Position numbers and translations under genes: made by a program
Shown here: piece by piece, positions 6,293 through 13,457 of the stretch
How the letters are laid out: each line of letters begins with the position of its first letter
How positions within the stretch are numbered: position 1 is the stretch's first letter
Notes under the pieces: generated by a model
Databases searched by the model: none
The model's input: only the letters and a program-made list of their open reading frames with translations
Told to the model about the DNA's origin: nothing
Assembly (NCBI GenBank): GCA_963922935.1
Contig: CAWUKE010000013.1
Location: 1-23,508, forward strand
Source: Litorimonas sp963922935
GTDB taxonomy: Bacteria > Pseudomonadota > Alphaproteobacteria > Caulobacterales > Maricaulaceae
Reading direction: 5' to 3'
DNA: 23,508 bases

Positions 6293-8269
6293 TTATGGGG
6301 TTGCAGACCCGCTCCCGACACCTGCTGCGAGGTCTCTTTCGCGCGTCATGGCCAGCGCCAAACCTTCATAATAGGCCGTGACCGCTTGTGCCTGAGCATC
6401 GTCTTCAAGTGGGTCAGGGGCGGCTAGGGCTTCCACGCGTTTGCCTTTGTGGACATCGCGCATAAACGCTCTCCATGTATCAACGGGCAAAAGCCCGCCT
6501 GTGACGCGACGCATCGGGCTGTTATCATCGTTGCCCATCCAAACACCGGTCGTGATCTGATTAGTGAAGCCAATGAACCAGGCATCGCGGTAATCTTGGG
6601 ACGTCCCCGTTTTTCCAGCGGCAGGCCGACGACCAAGTTTCGCGCCATAAGCGGTTCCTGTATCGATCGTATCGCGAAGCATTGAGGTCATTTGCCTGGC
6701 ATAAGGCAGGGGGTAGACACGCACGGGTTCCTGCGGGCGGTAAGTGTAAAGCGGATCGCCGGACGTATTTTCAATTCGCGTAATAATGTGCGGTCGTCGG
6801 CGTAGGCCTTCATTCGCAAAGACGGTGTAGGCGCCGGTCAATTCCAACAAATCAACTTCAGAGCTACCGAGTGAAAGAGAAAGCTCTGGTCGCAGCGTGG
6901 ACTCGATGCCAAACTGGGTCGCGATTTGGGCGACGCGAGAGGGGCCGATTTCGGCACCAATCTGCGCAGCGATAGTATTGATAGATAGCTTCAAAGCTTC
7001 CCGTACGGTCATCGGACCACGGAAACGCTCCGTGTAATTCTCGGGTTCCCACCCCCCAATATTGGTCGGTTGATCCACCCTGACGGTCGCGGGTGTGAAG
7101 CCATCTTGTAGGGCCGCCGCATAAACGAAGGCTTTGAAACTAGAGCCGGGTTGGCGTTTTGCTTGAACGGCGCGGTTAAACTGATTGGCTGCATAATCCC
7201 TCCCACCGATCATGGTTTTGATCGCGCCTGTTTCATTTTCGATGGCGATGATCGCCCCTTCTGAGACTTTTTTCGACTTCCCTGACTTATCCAGGATTTG
7301 TGTCAGAGCCTTATGCCCTGCGGTCATCATCTCGGCGTCCAGTGTTACCGTTACGACCAGGTCTTTATGTTTTAGGCCTGCGCGTTGTCGGGCTTCTTTT
7401 GCAATATAATCAAAGGCAAAGCCCATAATGTTCGTGTCAATAATATCGCGCGACTCTGTCAAAATTTCAGGCGGATTAGCGATGGCCTCTGCGCGTTGTG
7501 CCTCGGTGATAAAGCCATTGGCGACCATGCGGGAGAGGACGGTTTGTGAGCGGCGCAGGGCCGTCTCATAATTGCGTTGCGGATTATACCGCGACGGAGC
7601 CTGCGCCAAACCCGCAATCATTGCGGCTTCGGAAAGGGAGACATCTGCCGCGCTTTTACCAAAGAAACGCTGGGCCGCGGCTTCCACCCCGAAAATCTGC
7701 GGGCCCAAGCTGATGCGGTTCATGTAGAGTTCTAGGATTTCCGGCTTGGAGAGAACCGCTTCCATATCGCGGGCGAGGATTGCTTCTTGAACTTTGCGGC
7801 GATAGGTCTTCTCCGGCGTCAAGAGCATCGTTTTGACGAGCTGCTGTGTCAGCGTGGAGCCACCTTGTCCGCGCTCACCTTCGCGGAAATTGTTGACCAG
7901 CGCACGCAGGATCGCGCGATTGTCGACACCTTCATGTTCGAAAAAACGTTCATCTTCGATTGCCAACACTGCATTGGGCAAATGGGCGGGCATTTCATCA
8001 AGTTTGAGGGGGCGCCCCAGCCAAGGTCCGCGATGACCGAGCATTTGCCCTGTCTCGTCCAAGACCGTGATCGTTTCGACCACATTGAACTGCCACATGG
8101 TCTGCTTATCCGGCAGATCGGGCAGGCCTTCGAGCATGTAGTTCCGCCCGACGAGGAAAATAGAGGTGCAAATGAAGGTCAGAGTCGCAAGAGTGCCGAG
8201 AACCCAAGTGGATTTGCGGCGACGTCCGCGCTGTTCCTCCACATTGATGTCGGCCCGATAGGTCGCCAT
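6293..8269 (-). CDS. Class A penicillin-binding protein, PBP1A family (transglycosylase/transpeptidase)
   Basis: A bifunctional peptidoglycan synthase of 658 residues, anchored in the inner membrane and acting in the periplasm on lipid II and stem peptides. A basic cytoplasmic tail is followed by one membrane segment at about 20-41. The glycosyltransferase domain has AIEDERFFEHEG (catalytic Glu105), GGSTLTQQLVK (137-147) and the RKVQEAILA and LELYMNRISLG segments (158-189). The transpeptidase domain has all three active-site motifs: SSFK (Ser376 to Lys379), SIN (429-431) and KTGT (553-556). It is much shorter than E. coli PBP1a (about 850 residues), lacking the large inserted domain, as in many alphaproteobacterial members. 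The ribosome-binding site is weak. It is divergent from the ycgN-like gene across 46 nt, so both promoters must lie in that small space. Confidence 0.95.
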   Translation of the reverse strand: MATYRADINVEEQRGRRRKSTWVLGTLATLTFICTSIFLVGRNYMLEGLPDLPDKQTMWQFNVVETITVLDETGQMLGHRGPWLGRPLKLDEMPAHLPNAVLAIEDERFFEHEGVDNRAILRALVNNFREGERGQGGSTLTQQLVKTMLLTPEKTYRRKVQEAILARDMEAVLSKPEILELYMNRISLGPQIFGVEAAAQRFFGKSAADVSLSEAAMIAGLAQAPSRYNPQRNYETALRRSQTVLSRMVANGFITEAQRAEAIANPPEILTESRDIIDTNIMGFAFDYIAKEARQRAGLKHKDLVVTVTLDAEMMTAGHKALTQILDKSGKSKKVSEGAIIAIENETGAIKTMIGGRDYAANQFNRAVQAKRQPGSSFKAFVYAAALQDGFTPATVRVDQPTNIGGWEPENYTERFRGPMTVREALKLSINTIAAQIGAEIGPSRVAQIATQFGIESTLRPELSLSLGSSEVDLLELTGAYTVFANEGLRRRPHIITRIENTSGDPLYTYRPQEPVRVYPLPYARQMTSMLRDTIDTGTAYGAKLGRRPAAGKTGTSQDYRDAWFIGFTNQITTGVWMGNDDNSPMRRVTGGLLPVDTWRAFMRDVHKGKRVEALAAPDPLEDDAQAQAVTAYYEGLALAMTRERDLAAGVGSGSATP

Positions 8270-8315
8270 AATTTCGCTTAACCGCGTTCGGCCTTCTGCT
8301 TCAATCCTTCAAATC

Positions 8316-8783
8316 ATGCCTTCACACGATCCAACATCTTTCTGGAAGACCAAGAGTTTGGCGGAAATGAGTCCGTCCGAATGGGAAAGCCTGTGTGATG
8401 GCTGCGGGATGTGTTGCCTGATCAGTTTGGAAGATGAGGACACCGGCGACATCCTGCTAACCGATGTCCATTGCAAGCTTTTTGATAATCAGAGCTGTCG
8501 CTGTCGCGATTATGAAAATCGCAAACGGCATGTGCCTGACTGTGTGAAACTGACGCCGGGTAAAATTGCCAGTCTTCAATGGATGCCCCGTACCTGTGCT
8601 TACCGCCTTGTAAGCGAGGGCAAGTCACTACCCGATTGGCATCATCTGGTGAGCGGGGATAGGAACACAATCCACGAGGTGGGGCAGAGCGTTCAAGCCG
8701 CGACAATCTCTGAATTAGACCTTCCCGAAAAAGACCTTGTGACCCGGATTACAGTCTGGCCCGGCGAGCCCGATCATTTCTGA
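8316..8783 (+). CDS. ycgN: UPF0260 / YcgN-family cysteine cluster protein
   Basis: A 155-residue protein that matches E. coli YcgN nearly from end to end: FWKTKSLAEMSPSEWESLC, then CDGCGMCC (27-34), TDVHC, CRCRDYE, PDCVKLT, WMPRTCAYRL, LPDWHHLVSG. Nine cysteines (27, 30, 33, 34, 53, 61, 63, 76, 94) are in family positions. They suggest a bound metal or iron-sulfur cluster, but the biochemical role of the family is unknown. ATG 8316 has no clear Shine-Dalgarno sequence, yet the family alignment begins close after it, so the start is probably right or within a few codons. The neighbours are a divergent PBP1A gene and the downstream nuo control region. Nothing ties it to complex I except position and the same strand, with 187 nt between them. 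Confidence 0.9.
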   Translation: MPSHDPTSFWKTKSLAEMSPSEWESLCDGCGMCCLISLEDEDTGDILLTDVHCKLFDNQSCRCRDYENRKRHVPDCVKLTPGKIASLQWMPRTCAYRLVSEGKSLPDWHHLVSGDRNTIHEVGQSVQAATISELDLPEKDLVTRITVWPGEPDHF

Positions 8784-8811
8784 AAATAGGCTGTCGCCAA
8801 GTCACTGAAAT

Positions 8812-8826
8812 TGCGAATTATTCGCA
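8812..8826. promoter_or_regulatory. 15-nt dyad resembling an alphaproteobacterial Fur-family operator
   Basis: The sequence TGCGAATTATTCGCA is a perfect 7-1-7 inverted repeat. It lies 29 nt after the ycgN-like stop and about 145 nt before nuoA. Alphaproteobacterial Fur/Mur operators are reported to be 7-1-7-like dyads of the form TGCnAAT-n-ATTnGCA, and this fits well. A one-base centre rules out an RNA hairpin, so a dimeric protein site is more likely. It lies upstream of the promoter-like hexamers at 8873-8901, a position expected for an activator. Assignment to Fur is inference. Confidence 0.5.
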
Positions 8827-8872
8827 CCAATGCGCCGCATGACAGAAGCGCATATTTGCGCAGATTACCGCG

Positions 8873-8901
8873 TTGCATTCCCGTGCCACGCTCTCTAGGT
8901 T
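8873..8901 (+). promoter_or_regulatory. Candidate nuo promoter (-35/-10-like hexamers)
   Basis: TTGCAT at 8873-8878 and TAGGTT at 8896-8901 are separated by 17 nt, a usual sigma-70-type spacing. Transcription would begin near 8908, leaving a leader of about 60 nt before nuoA. The -10 match is weak. A different -10-like hexamer, TATAGT, lies at 8930-8935 but without a convincing -35. A promoter somewhere in 8784-8970 is nearly certain because the nuo genes start here, but the exact hexamers are a guess. Confidence 0.25.
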
Positions 8902-8970
8902 CCGCGCGATTCCACCGCATGCGTTTGAGTATAGTCTCGGCGTGATGGCTGGCAGAGGGACAAAGGTGTC

Positions 8971-9336
8971 ATGGAAGATTTCCTGATCGAATATTTGCCG
9001 ATGGTTTTCCTCTTCGGGATTGCACTGGCTCTGTCCGTGGCTTTCCTGCTTGTCCCCGCGATTATCGCCCCGAAAGATCCCGACGCCGAGAAGGTGTCCA
9101 CCTATGAGTGCGGGTTTGAGGCGTTTGATGACTCGCGGATGAAATTTGATGTGCGGTTTTACCTCGTGGCTATCCTCTTCATTATTTTCGATATTGAAGT
9201 AGCATTCTTGTTCCCGATCGCGGTTAGCCTCGACGTTGTCGGTATTTATGGCTGGACGATTATGGCGATCTTCCTGCTCGAGCTTTTTGCGGGGCTGGCC
9301 TACGCTTGGAAAATCGGCGCGTTGGATTGGGAATAG
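8971..9336 (+). CDS. nuoA: NADH-quinone oxidoreductase subunit A
   Basis: Membrane subunit of complex I (ND3 type) at the junction between the quinone-reducing arm and the membrane arm. The 121-residue protein has three hydrophobic segments (about 9-32, 61-83, 90-112). The conserved loop between the first and second has YECGFEAF (Cys47) followed by MKFDVRFYLVAILFIIFDIE, the ND3 hallmark. The start MEDFLIEYLP is typical for the alphaproteobacterial protein, and an AGGTG lies just before ATG 8971. It is the first gene of the nuo operon and stands 22 nt before nuoB. Regulation would act through the region 8784-8970. Confidence 0.97.
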   Translation: MEDFLIEYLPMVFLFGIALALSVAFLLVPAIIAPKDPDAEKVSTYECGFEAFDDSRMKFDVRFYLVAILFIIFDIEVAFLFPIAVSLDVVGIYGWTIMAIFLLELFAGLAYAWKIGALDWE

Positions 9337-9358
9337 GTGAGGGGATTAGGAGACGATT

Positions 9359-9937
9359 ATGGCGAACATTCTTACACCTGATCAGCCCGCTTTTGGAACA
9401 GCGGCTCGCGACCTTGGCGATCCAAATTATGATCCGCGCCTGCATGATGCAGGTTTTGATGGTTTGTCTGACCAGCTGGCAGATAAGGGCTTTATCACAG
9501 CGGCGTCTGACGACTTGATTACATGGGCGCGCACCGGCTCGCTTATGTGGATGACCTTTGGGCTGGCTTGCTGCGCTGTGGAGATGATGCAGGCATCCAT
9601 GCCGCGCTATGATTTGGAACGTTTTGGATTTGCACCGCGGGCGTCCCCCCGTCAGTCCGATGTTATGATCGTGGCCGGGACGCTGACCAATAAAATGGCT
9701 CCGGCGCTTCGTAAGGTTTACGATCAAATGCCGAACCCGCGTTACGTGATCTCTATGGGATCGTGTGCCAATGGCGGTGGCTATTACCACTATAGCTACA
9801 GCGTTGTCCGCGGCTGTGACCGCATTGTTCCTGTTGATGTCTACGTGCCGGGCTGCCCGCCCACCGCCGAGGGTCTGATCTACGGTATCTTGCAGCTGCA
9901 GCGCAAAATCCGCCGTGAGGGGAGCATCATTCGATGA
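9359..9937 (+). CDS. nuoB: NADH-quinone oxidoreductase subunit B
   Basis: Peripheral subunit (PSST) carrying the terminal 4Fe-4S cluster N2 that reduces ubiquinone. The 192-residue protein has the four family cysteines: the tandem pair CCAVEMM at Cys71-72, GSCANGGG (Cys136) and VPGCPPTAEGL (Cys166). The FAPRASPRQSDVMIVAGTLT segment is also typical. The N-terminal 50 residues are a loosely conserved extension of the kind found in alphaproteobacteria and mitochondria. ATG 9359 has AGGAG about 7 nt upstream. Its TGA overlaps the nuoC ATG in an ATGA junction, pointing to coupled translation of the two partners. Confidence 0.98.
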   Translation: MANILTPDQPAFGTAARDLGDPNYDPRLHDAGFDGLSDQLADKGFITAASDDLITWARTGSLMWMTFGLACCAVEMMQASMPRYDLERFGFAPRASPRQSDVMIVAGTLTNKMAPALRKVYDQMPNPRYVISMGSCANGGGYYHYSYSVVRGCDRIVPVDVYVPGCPPTAEGLIYGILQLQRKIRREGSIIR

Positions 9938-10539
9938 CGGACTTCGCCGATATTAAGGACCATATCAGCGCGCATCACGGCGAGGCTGTCACAGCGATGG
10001 TTGAAGCGCATGGCGAGTTGACGTTAGAGGTGCGCCGCGCCGAGATCCTCAACATTATCGCGTTTCTGCGCGATGATCCGATCTGCAAGTTCAATCAGCT
10101 GATTGATCTCTGTGGTGTGGATTATCCGTCTCGCGCGCGCCGGTTCGATGTGGTCTACCACTTCCTCTCCATGGCGCATAATACGCGTATCCGCGTGAAG
10201 TGTACCACGGATGAAGAAACGCCTGTCATGTCCATCGTGTCGCTCTTTCCCAATGCCGATTGGTATGAGCGTGAAGCCTTCGATATGTATGGTATTATCT
10301 TTGATCAGCACCCGGACCTCCGCCGCATCCTCACAGATTATGGCTTTGAAGGCTATCCGCTGCGCAAAGACTTCCCGCTGACCGGCTATGTCGAAGTCCG
10401 CTATGATGATGAGCGCAAAGAAGTCGTCTACGAACCGGTCGTCCTCCAACAAGAATATCGCAGTTTCGATTTCCTTTCGCCTTGGGAAGGCGCGAAATAT
10501 GTCTTGCCGGGTGATGAGAAGAGTGAGGCGGCGGAATAG
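9934..10539 (+). CDS. nuoC: NADH-quinone oxidoreductase subunit C
   Basis: Peripheral-arm subunit of 30-kDa type with a structural role beside NuoD. The 201-residue protein carries the family signature YEREAFDMYGIIF (111-123) and HPDLRRILTDYGFEG (126-140), then PLRKDFPLTGY. It is a separate subunit, not the fused NuoCD of E. coli, which fits an alphaproteobacterium. It overlaps nuoB by 4 nt. In place of nuoD, the next gene here is a small exported-protein gene whose GTG follows the nuoC TAG after only one codon and in the same frame. Confidence 0.98.
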   Translation: MTDFADIKDHISAHHGEAVTAMVEAHGELTLEVRRAEILNIIAFLRDDPICKFNQLIDLCGVDYPSRARRFDVVYHFLSMAHNTRIRVKCTTDEETPVMSIVSLFPNADWYEREAFDMYGIIFDQHPDLRRILTDYGFEGYPLRKDFPLTGYVEVRYDDERKEVVYEPVVLQQEYRSFDFLSPWEGAKYVLPGDEKSEAAE

Positions 10540-10542
10540 GCT

Positions 10543-10959
10543 GTGCGAACGGCTACGGTTATATCATTTCTCTTAGCGCTTACTAGTGTCTGTGCTGCGT
10601 GCGCTGAAAGCACATCCGACATTTCAGAATTTTCGGACTCCCATCTTCAAGATTGTATGACGGCGGCTAACGTCTTTCAGCAGACGGCAAGAAGTTCTGA
10701 TGATCTTGTGACTGACCCGAAACTTCGCCGAGACGATTTTCTGCTTCGTGATGAATGGATGAGGCGACTTGCAACTAAGGGCGATGCACAGGACTGGTTT
10801 GCGTCCATTGACATGAGCGAGTTTACAAAACGGCAGATGGGAAATCTAAGGGAGTTCGATTTTGTTGGGGAGGCAAAGACACAGTACGAGCAGTGCGATG
10901 GTCTATTGCTAGCGCTCCAAGATCGCCTTTTGAAGGAATTGACTGATGGCAACAACTGA
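10543..10959 (+). CDS. Small exported protein of unknown function inside the nuo operon
   Basis: A 138-residue protein that I do not recognise. It begins with GTG 10543 and a signal-peptide-like N-terminus (Arg, then VISFLLALTSVCAACA). Cleavage could follow ACA at 19-21, or Cys20 could be lipidated, though the residues before it fit a lipobox poorly. The mature part has just two cysteines, 38 (LQDCMTAAN) and 118 (YEQCDGLL), which could form a disulfide, and is otherwise helical and charged. It is not a complex I subunit by any motif I can see. It lies 3 nt after nuoC and overlaps the start of nuoD by 14 nt, so it is read from the same transcript. The ribosome-binding site is poor, and base composition is visibly richer in A and T than the nuo genes (with AGA, ATA and CTA codons), suggesting later insertion. 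Confidence 0.7.
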   Translation: MRTATVISFLLALTSVCAACAESTSDISEFSDSHLQDCMTAANVFQQTARSSDDLVTDPKLRRDDFLLRDEWMRRLATKGDAQDWFASIDMSEFTKRQMGNLREFDFVGEAKTQYEQCDGLLLALQDRLLKELTDGNN

Positions 10960-12145
10960 AGCCCTCATAACTGACGAAGCGGATCGCCGCTTTACGATCA
11001 ATTTCGGCCCGCAGCACCCGGCGGCGCACGGCGTGTTGCGTCTGGTGTTGGAGCTAGAAGGCGAAATCGTCGAGCGTGTTGATCCGCATATCGGCTTGCT
11101 ACACCGCGGGACGGAAAAGCTGCTCGAACATAAGACCTATATGCAAGGCACGCCTTATTTCGACCGTCTCGATTATGTGGCGCCGATGAACCAAGAGCAT
11201 GCCTTCTGTCTGGCGATCGAAAGGCTGGCCGGTATTGACGTGCCCCGTCGCGCGCAATTCATTCGCGTGGTCTATTGCGAGATCGGGCGTATTCTTTCGC
11301 ATCTGCTAAACATCACGACACAAGCCATGGATGTCGGCGCGCTGACGCCGCCGCTTTGGGGCTTTGAAGAGCGTGAAAAGCTGATGGTGTTTTATGAGCG
11401 GGCCTCTGGCGCGCGGATGCACGCCAACTATTTTCGTCCCGGTGGCGTTCATCAGGACCTCCCGCCTGCGCTGATCAATGACATTTTGGTCTGGGCTGAT
11501 CAGTTTCCCGATCGTCTGGATGAGATTGAAACGCTGCTGACAGAAAACCGTATCTTTAAACAGCGTAATGTTGATATTGGCGTTGTGACAAAGCAAGAGT
11601 GTTATGACCTCGGCTTTACGGGCGTCATGGTGCGGGGCTCTGGCATCCCGTGGGATTTGCGTCGCAATCAACCTTACGAGGTTTATAGCGAGCTCGATTT
11701 CAAAATCCCGCTTGGCAAAAATGGCGATTGCTATGATCGCTACCTCTGCCGTGTCGAGGAAATGTATGAGAGCGTGAAGATCATCAAGCAAGCGCTTGAA
11801 ATGATGCCGGAGGGTCCGGTGATGACGGAGGACAATAAGTTTGTTCCGCCGCGTCGCGCCGAAATGAAGCAAAGCATGGAAGCGTTGATCCATCACTTCA
11901 AGCTCTACACCGAAGGGGTAAAGGTCCCTGCGGGTGAAGCCTATGCGGCCGTCGAATGCCCAAAGGGTGAGTTTGGTGTCTACCTTGTCGCCGACGGGAC
12001 GAACCAGCCTTATCGCTGTAAGATAAGAGCGCCGGGCTTTCCGCACCTCGCTGCGATGGATTATTTGAATAAGGGCCACATGCTGGCGGACGTCTCCGCT
12101 ATCCTTGGCTCCCTCGATATTGTGTTCGGAGAAATCGACCGATGA
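10946..12145 (+). CDS. nuoD: NADH-quinone oxidoreductase subunit D
   Basis: The 49-kDa-type subunit that, with NuoB, forms the ubiquinone reduction site. The 399-residue protein has the family motifs: GPQHPAAHGVLR (21-32, including the quinone-site histidine), GLLHRGTEKL (50-59), PYFDRLDYV (70-78, including the quinone-binding tyrosine) and the C-terminal YRCKIRAPGFPHLAA and DIVFGEIDR ending. The length is normal for the family. ATG 10946 has AAGGAA 7 nt upstream, placed within the end of the preceding small gene, which it overlaps by 14 nt. Its own stop overlaps the next small gene in an ATGA junction. Confidence 0.98.
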   Translation: MATTEALITDEADRRFTINFGPQHPAAHGVLRLVLELEGEIVERVDPHIGLLHRGTEKLLEHKTYMQGTPYFDRLDYVAPMNQEHAFCLAIERLAGIDVPRRAQFIRVVYCEIGRILSHLLNITTQAMDVGALTPPLWGFEEREKLMVFYERASGARMHANYFRPGGVHQDLPPALINDILVWADQFPDRLDEIETLLTENRIFKQRNVDIGVVTKQECYDLGFTGVMVRGSGIPWDLRRNQPYEVYSELDFKIPLGKNGDCYDRYLCRVEEMYESVKIIKQALEMMPEGPVMTEDNKFVPPRRAEMKQSMEALIHHFKLYTEGVKVPAGEAYAAVECPKGEFGVYLVADGTNQPYRCKIRAPGFPHLAAMDYLNKGHMLADVSAILGSLDIVFGEIDR

Positions 12146-12348
12146 GCGCCGATCCTTTAAAGAAAACCTATCTCGATTACATCGGGCGCGGCTATGAGGT
12201 CGTTTCGGCCTATCAAGCGGATGGCTTTCACTTTCACGTGCTGCAATGCAATGACGATGTCGTCATCGCTCATATGCCCCATGAAAAAATAATGGCGGAT
12301 GGTTTTATGATGGACCACGATGTCACGATTACACGGTTTATGAAATGA
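12142..12348 (+). CDS. 68-residue orphan protein between nuoD and nuoE
   Basis: A small protein that I do not recognise. It has no signal peptide and no membrane segment. It is rich in histidine and methionine: His30, His32, His44, His47, His59, with a single Cys36 (FHFHVLQC and HMPHE stretches). This might indicate a metal site, but that is only a possibility. The evidence that it is real is its placement: it overlaps nuoD by ATGA at 12142-12145 and nuoE by ATGA at 12345-12348, and GGAG lies about 10 nt before its ATG. nuoE has no ribosome-binding site of its own, so its translation seems to depend on this gene. A role in assembling or modulating complex I is inference from this coupling. 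Confidence 0.75.
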   Translation: MSADPLKKTYLDYIGRGYEVVSAYQADGFHFHVLQCNDDVVIAHMPHEKIMADGFMMDHDVTITRFMK

Positions 12349-13457
12349 GTGTTCGTCGTCTCGCTGTCGTCCAGCCAAAAGATGTGTCGCTTTCACCCAA
12401 AGCGTTGAAAGCCATTCAGGGTTGGGTCAAAAAATATCCAGACGGGCGGCAACGCTCTGCTTTGATTCCGGCGCTTTGGATCGCGCAAAAAGATGCGGGC
12501 GGTTGGTTGCCTGAAGCTATTTTACGTCAGGTCGGTGATGAACTCGGCATGGCCTATATCCGCGTCTACGAAGTCGCGACATTCTACACCATGTTCAACC
12601 TGTCGCCCGTCGGTGAGTTTCACATCCAGCTTTGCGGGACGACGCCCTGCTGGCTGCGCGGTTCCGATGCTTTGAAAGAGGTATTGAAACGGCGTGTTGG
12701 CCCCCAAAATACCGTCAGCGAAGACGGTAAGTTTAGCTGGTTAGAGGTCGAATGCCTCGGCGCCTGCGCCAATGCTCCTATGATGCAGGTGTCTACCGAT
12801 GTGGATGACGATCCTTATTACGAGGACCTGACGCCCGAAAGTCTCGAGGCGATTTTAGATGCCTTTGCAGCCGGTAAAGAGCCTGAGCGTGGGCCCCAGA
12901 ATGGCCGGACGAATTCTGCGCCGGAAGGCGGGCCAAAAGTGCTGACGACGGCAGGTCTTTATGATGCAGTTCAAACACTGAAGGCGCTGCCGCACGCGGA
13001 CAAAAAAGCGAAAGTGAATCACTATCAGTGGGATCCGAAAGCGCGTCGCGCGACTCGTCGCGGTTGGGTTGACCCAGCGCGCAATGCTGATCCTGACCCC
13101 AAGAAGCGTAAAGGTAATCTTGGTCGCGACTTGACCAAAGGTCTCGTTGATGACGACCCGATGAAAGGTTTGCCAGCGCGGGCGTCCAAGCCAAAGGCTA
13201 AGAAGCCCAAAGTGCTTTACACCGGAGGGGCGACAGATGGGGCACCCGATGATCTGAAGAAAATCAAAGGGATTGGCCCCGTCTTTGAGCGCGAGCTCAA
13301 CGAGAAAGGCGTTTATTATTACCGCCAGATTGGTGCGTGGAAGGCAGCTGACATCAAAGTCGTTGAAAGCGAGGCTCTGTCGCGTTTCCCCGGACGGATT
13401 AAGCGTGACGAGTGGGTGAAGCAGGCGAAGAAACTCGCCAAGGAGGTGACGAAATGA
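12345..13457 (+). CDS. nuoE: NADH-quinone oxidoreductase subunit E with long C-terminal extension
   Basis: The 24-kDa-type subunit of the NADH dehydrogenase module, holding the 2Fe-2S cluster N1a. The ligands are visible at Cys97, Cys102 (LCGTTPC) and Cys137, Cys141 (ECLGAC). The conserved ATFYTMFN stretch is at 78-85. At 370 residues it is about twice the length of the core protein. Residues about 180-300 form a low-complexity, basic linker, and 301-370 a helix-hairpin-helix-like domain (DDLKKIKGIGPVFERELNEK, then FPGRIKRDEWVKQAKKLA). I know this extension from other alphaproteobacterial NuoE proteins, but its role is unknown. The ATG overlaps the upstream small gene by 4 nt and lacks its own ribosome-binding site. 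Its stop overlaps the nuoF start. Confidence 0.97.
   Translation: MSVRRLAVVQPKDVSLSPKALKAIQGWVKKYPDGRQRSALIPALWIAQKDAGGWLPEAILRQVGDELGMAYIRVYEVATFYTMFNLSPVGEFHIQLCGTTPCWLRGSDALKEVLKRRVGPQNTVSEDGKFSWLEVECLGACANAPMMQVSTDVDDDPYYEDLTPESLEAILDAFAAGKEPERGPQNGRTNSAPEGGPKVLTTAGLYDAVQTLKALPHADKKAKVNHYQWDPKARRATRRGWVDPARNADPDPKKRKGNLGRDLTKGLVDDDPMKGLPARASKPKAKKPKVLYTGGATDGAPDDLKKIKGIGPVFERELNEKGVYYYRQIGAWKAADIKVVESEALSRFPGRIKRDEWVKQAKKLAKEVTK

Noticed and set aside
7787..8281. 164-codon plus-strand frame opposite the PBP1A gene
   Set aside because: Antisense to the well-supported glycosyltransferase domain, with no family motif; shadow frame.
9260..9790. 176-codon minus-strand frame opposite nuoA/nuoB
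   Set aside because: Antisense to two certain genes and basic, low-quality composition; shadow frame.
11306..12079. 257-codon open frame on the minus strand inside nuoD
   Set aside because: It lies wholly opposite a certain gene and has His/Arg/Ile-rich composition expected from antisense of GC-biased codons; shadow frame.
13412..13453. Earlier in-frame ATG for nuoF
   Set aside because: It would overlap nuoE by 46 nt and add residues without family similarity; ATG 13454 has a strong AGGAGG and the ATGA junction.
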